Assembly: GCF_000003815.2 (NCBI RefSeq)
Contig: NC_049996.1
Span: forward strand, 9,390,715 to 9,450,714
DNA: 60,000 nt
Direction of reading: 5' to 3'
Source of the DNA: Branchiostoma floridae
Lineage: Eukaryota > Chordata > Leptocardii > Amphioxiformes > Branchiostomatidae
Part shown: positions 12,680-24,118 of the stretch, piece after piece
Position numbering within the stretch: position 1 is the first letter of the stretch
Layout: each line of letters opens with the position of its first letter
Notes under the pieces: generated by a model
What the model was told of the DNA's origin: nothing
The model's input: the letters and a program-made list of their open reading frames with translations, nothing else
Databases searched by the model: none
Position numbers and translations under genes: made by a program

Positions 12680-12920
12680 CTACATCAGCTAATCTACATA
12701 AGCTATTTGGCATTTCTGCAGACTACATCAGCAAATTTACATAAACTGTCCTGACCATTTCTGCAGACTGCATCAGCTAATTTACATAAGGTATCCGGCC
12801 CATTCTGCAGACTGCATCAGCTAATTTGCATAAGGTATCCGGCCATTTCTGCAGACCGCATCAGGTAATCTACATAAGGTACCCGGACCGTCCGTGCAGA
12901 CTGCATGAGCTAATTTGATA
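12680..12920. repeat. Minisatellite, period about 44 bp, six copies
   Basis: The unit core GCAGACTGCATCAGCTAATT plus TACATAAGGTATCCGG recurs. The CATCAG landmark is at 12683, 12726, 12771, 12815, 12859 and (degenerate) 12904. Confidence 0.88.
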
Positions 12921-12964
12921 ATATATTTCTTTTCAGGTTAAAAACAAAACAAAATAACAAAGGC

Positions 12965-12977
12965 GGGGGGGGGGGGG
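12965..12977. repeat. Poly-G tract
   Basis: A run of 13 G. Other C or G runs lie at 35121-35133, 56586-56596 and 56761-56778. Confidence 0.95.
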
Positions 12978-13416
12978 ATGAAGCCACCAGGAACCCTTTC
13001 ATAGAAGATCATGTATAAAGCTTAGTAATACGTGACGTGACTCCGAAATGTGAGCACTGGCAGCTTGAACTTTGCGGAATAAATGTGTTTTTTTGCAGTT
13101 TTCTTCAGTTTTGCTTCAAAAAGGAAAAGAACGACACAGCCTTGCGTTATTTGGATAAGCGATTAAATAACAGGTAGGACTTAAAATCAACAACTACAAA
13201 TCATCACTCACCATATACAAAGCATATGATAAATTCACACTCACTCAAACGACTGTGGTAGAAAACCCGTATCATTTTCGGCACATACAACTTTCAACAC
13301 TGTCCTATTATATTTTAATCATGTTGTATGTTGTATGATTGTGACATCAATACTGTATTATATAATCCCGAATGGGTTGTTGGGCGTGTAAAGCGCAAGA
13401 CACGTAAATAAACTAG

Positions 13417-13575
13417 TCTCCAAGCAGATTCCCGCAGGCATATAAGATAGTATCAAACCCGGTCAAGGAGTATAGCCGGCAAATGGAGGTCCGGTCGCAT
13501 ACACACTCGTACTACTAGGCCGGCTTCACTCCTCTGCCAACTCTCGATATCTTATGCTACCGTTTTGTTTGGAGA
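13417..13575. mobile_element. MITE family A, copy 1
   Basis: Palindromic element starting TCTCCAAGCAGATTCC and ending GGTAGC-related sequence to TTTGGAGA (inverted). It shares termini and internal GCCGGC-rich motifs with 28331-28498 and 39101-39278. It is the most diverged copy, with outer TAA lost. Confidence 0.75.
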
Positions 13576-15633
13576 TAACTTTCATTCACACATTCGTACA
13601 TCCAAGAGAAAGTTGGCAAAGAATATTTATGGCAGGTCAAACTAGCTCTACGCCACTTTGCTTTGCCTACAAAAGCGCCCCGCTAGTTTGACATAGCCCT
13701 GCTATAAATATAAAGCGTGAAACATGCATTTATTTTCGGCACGTTTAACTCTCCAAGCAACCAGAGTCTGAGTTAGGCACGCTTTTCTTTATATGTCAGA
13801 CACAGTATGACGTTTCCATAATAGTGTAAGCTCTCCTTGTAGTGATAGTGTAGGAACTAATACTGAAGTATATAACTAGTAGTTGGTGTAGACTAGAATC
13901 ACTAGATTGAATGTATTAGTGTGATAAGACGAGCTTTATTGCCTACAGACAGTTGAGGACTGACGACAATGTTGTCAGGGTAATGAATGATACTAGACGG
14001 GTCTCAACTGATGTGAAAGCGTCAGAGAGCTAATGTTTCCAAGGGACCAACATCTTATGATGTATTTGAGAATAAATTGTCTACAAATTGGCCATACATC
14101 ATACAGTGTTACATACGGGAGTTAGGGTAGAAATAAGGAAGATTTGCGCGACTACTGTCATGGGTCGGTTTTGCCTCTCATTCTCACGTCAATACCTTTG
14201 AAGTAAACGTTTCTTTCATCGTGCAAAACTTCGGTAAAATCATTAGTTCCAATTAATGCCCGCCGGAGCAAGATCAAATGGAAGCCTGTTTTACATGTTG
14301 GCCGCAACAGATGCATTCAGATTACCAAAGAACCGGATAGAAATCGACTGACGTACTTGCTTGTGGATACTAGTTAGGTTTCCCCGATAAGTATAACTTT
14401 TTACAGTGTGTTCGTTTTATTTCTTCTTCTTGTCAGGAACCAATCAGGACTTTGAACCGATACTAGCTATTTGTTGTAAATATGAGGACTATTTTTACTC
14501 GCACGCAATACTATAGGGCAAACCTCATGGTGTAGTATTGTGTTCGAGTAGCTTGACAAAAGGTTACGGGAAAAAAACATCTGCATTTTCGCGGAAATGT
14601 CTCCTTTCTGGTTGGCACGCCTTTGAAGAGAATAGTAATTAGACATCAGTCTATCGGCTTTTAGTCAAATCTACATACGCTGATTTATCTATTCAGCCAT
14701 TAATGTTTTTCCGCTCTACTTGTTCGTACTTGCTGCTACTAACAAGTGGTGAATAAATGCTGTCATTAACGTGTCAAGTCCAGGCAGTACGTGGGTTGTG
14801 TTCTGTATGCAGTGTTTTCTGAAATGTATCGACAGAAAGGCAATAGCGCAGCAAATAATTGCCACCCGCCAGTCATATGTTGCTGACTGTTTGCACAGAC
14901 GTGTGATGCGTGGTCTCCTGCTGGGACCAATTTGTTTTCACCTCAGAGGACACTTAATCCCCTCGTGTACTTCAAACCACTGGATTGCTAAAGCCACGGA
15001 CATGTATTCCACACATATGTCATGAGTTAACTTTTCTGCTACACTGGGGCGACCTTTATTGCTACAGGTAACTATGCAGTGAAAAAGGCAAGGGCCAATT
15101 TAATCATCTAACAGTTAGGTATTAAAGAACTGATTTCTATAGGAAGGATGTGACAAGAAGACATGGATGCACTATATCATCATCAAAATCGTCATTAAAT
15201 CTTTTGACAGAAGCTCTACATTCATTCAGTCAGTCAGTCTTACTACAGTATACTCCAAGAACCTCGCAAATCGCTGAAGGGTGCTATAAGCTCTAAATAT
15301 AATAGCTGCTTGGCGCTGCTATTTTTTGCACAAAAGAGCCATTCGTAGGAGCAGGATGTTGGGGAAAATATCCTATTTAACATAAAGGTTGTCAAGGTAG
15401 AGTTCGTAAGATCCCTTCTACCGGCCGTTTTTGTTGTTGATCAAAAGAGGCAATTGTTGCCAGGGGCCTGTTGTAGGTGCTGTCCCGGGTGACTCATGTG
15501 GGTGTCGAGGTTTGACATCGTCACAGCACTTCCGGGATGCAACCTAATTCGCTGCCCATGGTGTAAGTCCCTTTTGGGCTTTCCAGTTATTACCATCTAA
15601 GAGAATCTTTCAATTTTAGCGAGATTCTTGTGA

Positions 15634-15634
<1 letters not shown>

Positions 15635-15702
<68 letters not shown>
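15635..15702. repeat. (TA)n microsatellite
   Basis: 34 uninterrupted TA units. The apparent open frame across it (Ile-Tyr repeats) is an artefact. Confidence 0.98.
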
Positions 15703-15703
<1 letters not shown>

Positions 15704-16125
15704 GATGTTGATCTGACAACCGAATACATCGTTGAAGCCACTTTCAATGCAGATAAATGAAGGAAATCTCGTTTTCTTTTGTTGAATCAAAACTTTCGAA
15801 TTCAAATTCCAAACGTTGCTTAAGGTCTACATATTCAAGCCGCGCCAAAAATCAGTTGTAAAGAGATAGATAAATTATTGAAACGGTCAGACGTTTCAAG
15901 CAACATTCTGTAATTCTGGTCAGTGACTGCTTTTGACACGGTACAATAAGGATTACTATGTATAGGTTTCTAAGGTTTAATCATGATATGGCATATCTAA
16001 GAAGGAAGATGAATCATGATATGGAATATCAAAGAAGGATCTAAAAGGATTGCCATGTCAGCTTATACTTCGATAGATTACATTGAGCATAACATTTTCG
16101 GTTTGAAGTACTTAAAGAGGGTTAC

Positions 16126-16246
16126 CTGCATGCGAGATGCTGCTGAATCTTTCTTGGCAAGCCGGCCCATCCGAAATTGCCAGAAGGTCTTCGAGTTCCA
16201 CGTCCAAAACGCCGAGATCGGTGAAGTTGATATACCACAGCGCCAT
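16126..16246 (-). CDS. Candidate upstream GPCR exon carrying cysteine 1
   Basis: The minus strand opens at an ATG in ideal context (ACCATGG), runs 40 codons plus one base and stops at donor GTAACC in phase 1. It can therefore splice to 2971-3078, giving PACQERFSSISHA-GLSCNSTW. Cysteine 1 to cysteine 2 is then 14 residues, the same as in vertebrate CRH receptors as I remember them. The N-terminus is acidic and is not a signal peptide. The exon may instead begin after CTAG at 16259, with a separate upstream signal-peptide exon. No such exon was found. Confidence 0.5.
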
Positions 16247-16258
16247 GGTTTCAATCAG

Positions 16259-19200
16259 CTAGAGCCTGCAATGCGATACATAGCAGGTTACAAACTAACT
16301 CATGCTCCAGGAATAGGAGAGCATAACGCAAAATGCTATCCTCTCATATACAACTTACTATTTTGCTTTGATGAATATGTCCATGTGTTTCGTTTCGGCT
16401 TGAGTTTGGGAATACATTTACTAATGGTGATTCAACCTGTTGCAAAATGCATGTACACGCGAGTAAATATGCACGTGTACATGCATGTTTTAATCATGAC
16501 TTTCTTTTAATAGGCAGTAATTATCTGATATAACTCTACGATTGGAATTTAAGCTTTAATCTATTTTCATTTAGGATTTGGAAATGAAACAAAGTAAATC
16601 GCATAGTACGTTGCTGGAAATAACTTGCCCAGTCTACATTCACTTAGCATTTGATGATAAAGGTTATATCGAAAAACCAAAAGCAATTTTGCAAGCTCAC
16701 CCAAAATTTGTTAAAATCGTGACATACGTGGCTATGGGTTGACATGCTGTCAGGAAACAAGGAAATGAACCATACTTACTTCCCATGTGGAATAAGGAAT
16801 CGTCTGCCCTACCCTGCTGGTGTTACAGTAGCGTAGTGAAGGAAGGTACTAGGCGCGGAGCGAAACGTCTCACTGCTTTCTGTCCCTTCACCTAGTCTGA
16901 GAGCAGTATCCTTCCGCGAAGGCATTATATAGTTCCTAACTTACAATTGTCATTCAGCTTCTTTTGTTTCAATGTTGTCTACATATCACTCATAACAAAA
17001 ACGGTAGATTTACATGAACATATTATTATTTTGATTAAGATCAATGATTGTAATATGAGTCTATTGATACAGTTTATCTCATGAAGTATATTTGTGAAAT
17101 GTTTATGCCCATATCTCTCAATATTATATATAGTCGCCATTTAGTCAGTTATTTAAGGCATGATTTAGTAGAAACTGGTCCACTAAATTACATTTCTCGA
17201 CAGAAGTTTGCCGCGATAAGGAAAGGGTAGGTGCATTAACGTAGCGTTAACGATATAGAGTGCATTTTAACCAGACGTAGAGACCTCAAGGGTTGTATAT
17301 CTATACGGAGTCGCGTAACTCATATCACTGATAGAGTGGGTACCTTTAAACTTCTGTTCCAAAATTGTAAATTTGACGTTACCTCTTGCAAGAAAATCAG
17401 TTTCCAAGTATATCATCTTAGCTTTAATTAGAATATGATCTTTTAAGGAGACATACTCTAGGGCCCATTTGCCGTACTTAAAATGTATGGGCAGCATGTT
17501 AAATACATTGTTCACAAGGTCACGTGATATAAGTAATGGGTCATTCTGCCACGAAGAAGGTTGGAGTTTCCCATCTCTTCAAGGTGTTGAATCCATAGCT
17601 AAGTTCTTTTAAATTTTCTTTAACTAGCCAAGTAGCAAGCCAGACATGTTCCTCAAGTAAACAGATGGATGCCTCTATATTAGGGTTTGGGTACCGGTAC
17701 AGAAAATTCAGGTCCGGTTTGGACCTGAACCTGGACCTGATTCAGTATGTGAAAACTTGTGAATGGACGATACTCAAAACAATAGTCCACTTCGTAACAA
17801 AGACATCTGTTTTTGGAGTATTCGACTCCCCTGGCGTTTTTTAAATCTCACAAGGCTAACTGCCTCTGTACTATTGACTGCAAAACTTGGTACAAATGAC
17901 TCTAGACTATACTTCACTTCGCTCTTGTTATTTTCCCCGACCGGGAAGCCCCGAAATATGTGAATGCCTCATCACATAATACGTTGACTTTTCAATAGAT
18001 CCAACGTCCGGTCCGCTGAATTTTTTTAGGTCCTTTTTTTCTGGACCGGTCCAATAAGAAAAAAAAACGGTACACCGTACCGGTACTCACCCCTACTCTA
18101 TATGCTAATGAATCAAGAATCAGATTAAAGGCATTGATTATTTTATTCAATATCCGCAACATATCATCTTATTCAATACCCACAACAGTTATGACAGGGA
18201 TTATCTAAACGTTTATGTAAAGCCTGATACGGAAAACATAAAGGCAGCTATCAATACATGCCGGCTTTAGTCTGAATACTTAATTCCTTAATTACGTAAG
18301 TAATTATAAGAAACATAAACATACAGTCAACGATGTAGGCGTGAAATAAATACAAAGAACGAACAAAGTTACTGAAGAATGCACATTCTTATATATAAAT
18401 ACCAATCTCATTACCTTAAAAGCTACATTAAGTAGCTATCACAGCGCTACTGGTGCAAAAGCAAGATGGCCATTCTCTTAACTATCTTCTTTATTCTAGT
18501 AGCTTTACGTGACAAATCTTATGTACATACATACATACATATGTAATATCGTACTGTGTTTTATCAATGTATCTAGCTGGATTCATTTGACAAATATTAA
18601 CGCATTTCGTGAGAATCTATTTTTCTTTTATCTTTGCAACAAGCCATAGAAAGACATTTCATGACGACAACGCAGCTCTTCTTCACATTTTCAAAATACT
18701 TTTAAGACGACGACAGTCATACAAGCTATGTTCATATATTTATATATGTGATATCATACATGGAAGTATTGCAGGGTACCCAGATCGGATCAGTTCTATA
18801 CAAAACAAGACGCTGTCGCTTCATCACAACTTGTATTCTTCAAATATGGGGACAGTATGGGTAACGCATGAAGTAGATATACCTGTTCACAACGTTTTGA
18901 TGTGATAGGCCGACTTGATATAAAACTGTGACTTACACAGAGAATTTCTGGATCTTCTTAACATACGGTCAGCAATTAATGAGGAATAATGCTTACAATA
19001 TTTTTCATATATTGCTGTTGTCTTGGTTCTATACTTCTGTGATTATATCAAAGTATATATGATAGCATAGAGTCAAATACAACAAATAGCAAAATTCAAA
19101 AGCTGTACAGTATACCACTTAGTCAAATTGTTCCTCCATGAGTAGTATGTATTGAACTACTGCCACCATATACTGATGCAATGTACAAGTACTAAAACAT

Positions 19201-19790
19201 GCACAACATGTAGGTAACGACTTTTATCTTTAGTACCCTCTGATTGCTGCAACATAAAAAATGTAAATGATCCAGTTGACATTTGTGAAACTTATTACGC
19301 CGATTCCATCTTTTTTATTGATAAACTACTAGGCCTTTGTCTGTTTTGATTGTCTGCAATATCTCAGCACGTTCATTTTTTTAAATGTTTTATATCCATT
19401 TCTCTTTGACAAAATTATCCAAAAGGAATCTAGTGCCAGCCTAAAGACAATTGCTGATAACACCTTTCGAAATGATATTTGTTCGGTGGCAACTGGGCTT
19501 AAGCGCTTAAACTGAAGTTTTTTCTATTTTTTTTAGAAAATGCTTTTATTTCACAGTATTTTTCTTCATCAAAACCTCTTGGCGTATTCAGTGGTCATTT
19601 CATTTTTTTCTATTTTTCCTATTATTTAGGCCACACCAGATTTATTTGTTGCTTCTCGGATGTCCATTTTTCTTCATTTCAAGAAAAGAAATTAAGTCCG
19701 ATAAAGATAGTACAGGTTTTGCTATCACAAACCTGTACATATTACAATTCAGAGCTACACACACATAATTCCAGTCTAAAAAGAATGCCT
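16259..19790. other. Spacer between GPCR and PDE1 genes
   Basis: AT-rich, and holds the hAT-like element. No exon with credible splice sites was recognised. A 36-bp inverted repeat (GCATGTACACG with CGTGTACATGC) lies at about 16445-16482. The GPCR promoter and signal-peptide exon may lie here but were not found. Confidence 0.4.
17681..18095 (+). mobile_element. hAT-like non-autonomous element with 8-bp target duplication
   Basis: A 415-bp element with imperfect inverted ends (TAGGGTTTGGGTACCGGTAC and GTACCGGTACTCACCCCTA). It is flanked on both sides by CTCTATAT (17673-17680 and 18096-18103). An 8-bp target duplication and this type of terminus are characteristic of hAT transposons. Internal open frames are short and unrelated to transposase. 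Confidence 0.85.
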
Positions 19791-19796
19791 TTTATT
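19791..19796 (-). terminator. Candidate PDE1 polyadenylation signal
   Basis: AATAAA on the minus strand about 240 nt after the PDE1 stop codon. Further AATAAA matches lie downstream at about 19.64, 19.55 and 19.31 kb, so the site actually used is uncertain. Confidence 0.35.
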
Positions 19797-20032
19797 CAGA
19801 ATATCAGTAACAAATCAAAAGAAGTCATTCATTGTATAAAATGTGCAATTAAACTCCTCAGGCTGTTTTTTTGTTATTTAAACCGTATATCCTCAGACCT
19901 TTTGAAAAAAAATCGACCTGCCGGTCCAGTTTTTGAAAAAATCCGAGAAGCAACAAATGGATTTGGTATGGCCTTATGTCTTTTATGTTCAGTATTAGAG
20001 CAGATTTCTATTCGAACCACACTAAGGCATTA

Positions 20033-20274
20033 TCAGACACCGGATTCCTTCCGTTTCGTCACGCTTTTGACAGTTATACTCTCGATTTTCCCGGGCTTGT
20101 CTTCTTCCGTTGTTCTCTTCTCGGCGTGTTCTGGAGAGGCCGTCCCAACAGCCTCTTCTTTTGTCGACACTTGGTCGTCGTTTTCCGGAGAAGTCGACGG
20201 TTTGACCTTCAGGTCGACGGCATTTCCGGGACTCACTGTTCCGTTAGCTGTGATCTTCGGTGGGTTTTCAGCAT
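20033..20274 (-). CDS. PDE1: PDE1 exon 16: terminal exon with PDZ-ligand-like end
   Basis: Seventy-nine codons plus TGA after acceptor CAATGTTTCAG, entering in phase 1. The composition is acidic and Ser/Thr/Pro-rich, consistent with a disordered tail. The last residues are KRKESGV. Ser at -2 and Val at 0 fit a class I PDZ-domain ligand. The frame is continuous with exon 15, and an opposite-strand open frame here is a shadow. Confidence 0.8.
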
Positions 20275-20843
20275 CTGAAACATTGTAATAATGAACTTTA
20301 CATCCGACTAGTTGTGTACTTCCAAGCGACTAATCAATCTAAATTAATGGTAAATCATCTTATAATATTTAGTCAAATTTAGTCCGTCACAACCCAAATT
20401 TATGATGTCATTATATAGTTTCTCCTTTTTGGGTAATGTGTTTTAGTTCAAAACGGTGCGTAATCAAACTTACATTCAGCATCTTATATATGTTCATAAA
20501 TGCTAAGTTTATTGTAAATGCATGCCCAAGGGCTAGCTACGTACATTTCAGAACGATAAATACGGCAACCCACTACCCATCTTAATCTCCTCGATATGAT
20601 ATACTACATTTTAAAGTGTGCCTCGAGATACTTTTGCTGTATTTGCTCACTTTTCGGAGGCATTCCAGTAAGGATTTAACCTCCTCTTCTATGATATATA
20701 GGTTCCTTGATTTTAGAAGTAGAATCGTTTTCTCGTAGTGAGTAAAAGTGAGAAAGTACAAATGTAAGTTGGACACGTTTGTAAATACTTGGTTTCTTAT
20801 ATCATCATCCTATCAAGGCCATAGGGTTCTTAAGGGCTGTTAC

Positions 20844-20948
20844 CTTTCTTTTCCTCGGCTTTGTCGTCCAGCGGGCTTTGGTCTCGCTTCTCTGCGTCTT
20901 CTTTTGCCTTCTGAGCTGCCTTCTCCCTGGCCTCCTTCTCTGCTTGGT
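20844..20948 (-). CDS. PDE1: PDE1 exon 15: charged helical tail
   Basis: Encodes a highly charged Ala/Glu/Lys stretch (QAEKEAREKAAQKAKEDAEK), likely a single alpha-helix or short coiled coil, then RDQSPLDDKAEEKK. Vertebrate PDE1C also has a charged C-terminal region, but residue-level homology is weak. Acceptor CTCTCTTCTACAG, donor GTAACA, phases 1 and 1. Confidence 0.8.
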
Positions 20949-22246
20949 CTGTAGAAGAGAGAAGGGTTTCTTGTAACATGTACAATTTACAAAACTCTGC
21001 TCTATGGTATGATCTACAACCTGGATCTGTTTAGGTCACTTCACTTGTATCATTACATCCAGTCTTGCTCGCTCGGATAGGACAGACATTGGGAACATCT
21101 CTGAATGTTCATTGAATATCCATATATCTATTCATTTGTGTTTCCTTTGAGTTGCGACTGGGCACTGCGTTTCAGAGAATTCATGGGTACATACCTACAT
21201 ATATTACAACAATATGGGCAAGGCAAAAATAGATGCGCATGTGCGCTAAATTCTATGATAGTAATCCATAATCATGGTCACTATGCATGCAGGTCGTAAG
21301 CTATATATAGTGTCTGCAACAAAACAGAGGTCCAAATCGGGCAAAGTTGCTGACAACTATCATAAGAAGAAGAAGATGCTCTTGCTACGTTGTCGACACG
21401 AATTTGACCCACAGTTGATGTTCACAGTTTTACACTTGATGTAAGTCTCGCCGCACGGCAAACCAATAAAGGCCATGCCACCCAGAGGGCCTAGGGGAGC
21501 TGTGACATATTACATACATACATGTGCGCAACCGTAAGGGAAATGCGGGACACGACGAGATGTGCAGATAGGGAATAATGATGATGGAGAGACGATTCTA
21601 AGAGTCGCTGCCGGTCATACACACGGAAACACTTTTAACATAACTTCGTGCAAGGCGAGAAAGCGTTTAAGTCCAACACCACAAATCTCACGCATGGGGA
21701 GTTAGTCCCATTTCACTGGAATGTATATACAGATAAAACAAGAAATCTCAGAAAAGTCCGTAAAACATGTTTGTGAGTTTTGTGAATTTCTTAATGCCAT
21801 AGCCCTCGCAATAACAGATATTAGTGATCATCCTCTTCTCTTCTTTCCGTAATCAACCTCAGCTATCTCCCTTCCATAAGGTGTCAACCACCGGGACAGC
21901 TGTTCATCATGGAGATTAGCACGCTACTGTCAGAAATGGGAATGTTGGCCTGTAATTCTGCAGTACCTGAAATACCGCTAGGAGGTCCAAAATTGCCATG
22001 TTTCTTCACGACCTCAATATCCACCCACATCAAATTTCATACGAACCAATTCCAAGGAGTCTTGTGTTAAAGGTGTGGACACACGAACACAGCCAAAAAC
22101 AGCCCCTCGACGGAGGTGACCGTCTTTGCCAGTTGTAAATATCTTTAGAGATATTCTTTGCTGTTCAGTCATGTCATGGCCATCTATGAGAAATCGGAAA
22201 GTCGTTGAATGTCTACAGAAATGTTTTTCATAGTTAAAATACACAC

Positions 22247-22498
22247 CTTTGGTTGACTGTTCTTTCCACTTGACCTTATTTCCTGTCAAGTGTCCGTCCC
22301 AAACACGGTCAACTTTGAACTCGAATGGCTCTTCGGACTGGTCGCCATTTTGTGGTGACCCTTCCGCCTCCACTTTCTCCGATATGGTAGCGCTACTCTG
22401 ATTGGCCAATGAGCCGCGTGGAGAGATAGGCGCTACAACCTTGTCCAACATGTCGCTCATAATCTCAAAGCTGGGCTGAACGATAAAGTCGATGAAAC
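22247..22498 (-). CDS. PDE1: PDE1 exon 14: end of catalytic domain and tail
   Basis: Begins FIDFIVQPSFEIMSDMLDKV, which closes the catalytic domain. It continues into a lineage-variable hydrophilic tail (SPRGSLANQSSATISEKVEA and onward to KWKEQSTK). Acceptor TGTTTTACACAG, donor GTGTGT, phase 1 at both ends. The acceptor and first exon bases are copied 65 bp further upstream in the intron (see 22542-22582). Confidence 0.95.
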
Positions 22499-22582
22499 CT
22501 GTGTAAAACAACCGAATAAAACGGCTCATTATGCGATTCCATGAACGATTAAGTCGATGAAACCTGTGTAAAACAACCAAAT
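22477..22582 (-). repeat. 41-bp direct duplication spanning the exon 14 splice acceptor
   Basis: Positions 22477-22517 and 22542-22582 are near-identical (2 mismatches in 41 bp). The copied unit contains the acceptor and the first exon 14 bases, so a complete second AG acceptor at 22563 lies 65 bp before the true one in the transcript. Confidence 0.9.
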
Positions 22583-23050
22583 CAAGAAATGCACAAAACT
22601 TCTAACACACGGCAGTCAATATCTGTTTGAAATACAGGTAAAAGCCCCAAGCGGGTTCCTCACTTCATTGGACGGCGGAAAAATGCGCCAGGTTTGTGAA
22701 TTAGTGACAATTTTCCCTTGTGGCTACACTGGCGTGTAGCGCATTTGCACATGAAGCCCAGATGAGCAGGTTATTGGAAATTGCAGTGTTGCCACTGAAA
22801 TACATCAACAAGAGACTTGCATGCAGTTATAACAGAAGACTCACTTGCTATTCTTGGCAACAACATACGTAAGGTATCATAAAATATATAATTTGCGTCC
22901 GTTTGTGACATTTTCTGAACTGCGATTTCTTGGACAATCTAAAAAAAATATCGCAATTTATGGCGATGATTGGCGCCTGTTTAGCAATGCATGTTGCAGG
23001 TTCGAGCAAACAGGCGCGTTCTAGCGAGGCACCTCCTTTAGAATATTTAC

Positions 23051-23132
23051 CGATTTGTGATGAAGCCACCATGGTCGTCTTTCTGTCACAAAGGGGAGAG
23101 AACGGTAGACCGAGCTCCTGCTCTTTATCCCC
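23051..23132 (-). CDS. PDE1: PDE1 exon 13: purine-binding glutamine
   Basis: Encodes GDKEQELGLPFSPLCDRKTT and then MVASSQI. SQIGF carries the invariant glutamine (Q603) that holds the cyclic-nucleotide base, and LGLPxSPLCDR is a class I phosphodiesterase signature. Acceptor TATAATGTAG, donor GTAAAT, phase 0 in and 1 out. Confidence 0.98.
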
Positions 23133-23479
23133 CTACATTATAAGAAAAACAAAAATTAATCGCAATATAACATCCAACACAACTTCTATATACAGTTTGA
23201 CAGGGTCCTCATTGACTTACGATGGACGAGCATCGTAAACTAGGCCGAATAAATAACTATGTACATGTAAAAGTCTCCTATGTCACGGAAAATTACAGAA
23301 ACGTCGATGACAAGAAAGAAATTGGATTCAAATGTAACGTTACATGATGACATAACAGTAAATGCTGTAGAGGATATAGACGACAAAAAGATAGTAAAAT
23401 ACAGGCAGGAAAAATCAGGCAAGAAAATTGATAAGAGAATAAATGATATGAAATCAAAGCAAGAAAACGAAGAACTTAC

Positions 23480-23600
23480 TTGTCTGAAGAATTCCTCCAT
23501 GAGAAGTTCTGTCCAGTGCTCGTGGAGGGTCCAGTTTTTAGCAGGATGGCTGATATCTGCCGTGTGCAGAACTAGTGATAACGCTTTCGCCTTATCAATG
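23480..23600 (-). CDS. PDE1: PDE1 exon 12: second metal-binding aspartate
   Basis: Encodes IDKAKALSLVLHTADISHPA and then KNWTLHEHWTELLMEEFFRQ. LHxADISHPAK carries the metal ligand D552, and LMEEFFxQ matches the family. Acceptor ATTCATACAG, donor GTAAGT, phase 2 in and 0 out. Confidence 0.98.
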
Positions 23601-24099
23601 CTGTATGAATGTGAAAACAAAAAAAAAAACGTTTGTGGTGGTGCACCAGCGACGACATGCGAGAATAAGAAGATTACAGTCTCTATGCATACACGGACAG
23701 CTTTAATTACAACCGTCACGCTTCATAGACCCACATATTGACAGAGTGCTTTGATATTATTTTACTCTACTCCACAAAAATACCATGGCTAGTAACAGTT
23801 TCTACCCCTGTAAAGGCTTGAGTCAGTCTTTTGTTTGCAAACCTTACAAAGATTTGTAAAACAACAAAGTTTTAGCCTAATCTGTTGACAAATCTTATAC
23901 TAGTGCGAGATCTACATAATATTTTGCACGCGTACTATTCGAGTAATCAGGTTATGGTGACCTCTGTTCCGCGGTCATAGTAAAACATCCGGGTCACTAC
24001 GGCGGACTGTGTCACTCGCCGTGATTGGACCAAAGTGTTGCCCTGTAGCCAATACGGGGGCCTTTTTGTAAATCTGCCTTTCACTCCACAAAGGTCAAG

Positions 24100-24118
24100 A
24101 TGTCGTCTGTTTTCGGCG
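24100..24118 (+). CDS. Possible tiny first coding exon of a nested plus-strand gene
   Basis: An ATG with A at -3 opens six codons (MSSVFG) plus one base before a consensus donor (GTAAGTG). The 120 bp upstream are CpG-richer than the surroundings and hold an inverted CCAAT box (GATTGGAC) and a direct one (AGCCAATAC). This looks like a compact promoter inside the PDE1 intron, opposite in strand. No second exon was recognised, so the call is weak. Confidence 0.25.

Larger units (their letters stand above)
3079..16125. other. Long presumed GPCR intron, repeat-rich
   Basis: No convincing coding exon is seen on either strand. Named contents are two related foldback elements, a hAT fragment, a CATC microsatellite, a piggyBac-like element, a 44-bp minisatellite, MITE copy 1 and the TA microsatellite. 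If the exon at 16126 is not part of the GPCR, this is intergenic DNA that must still hide a signal-peptide exon. Confidence 0.5.

Noticed and set aside
15590-15805. Open frame with Ile-Tyr repeats
   Set aside because: A product of the TA microsatellite.
16016-16510. 164-codon plus-strand open frame
   Set aside because: The opposite strand has a better case (Kozak ATG, donor, phase and cysteine spacing fitting the GPCR). The plus frame has no recognisable domain.
22014-22580. 188-codon continuous minus-strand frame as a single gene
   Set aside because: It is PDE1 exon 14 read through into intron on both sides; splice sites and homology define 22247-22498.
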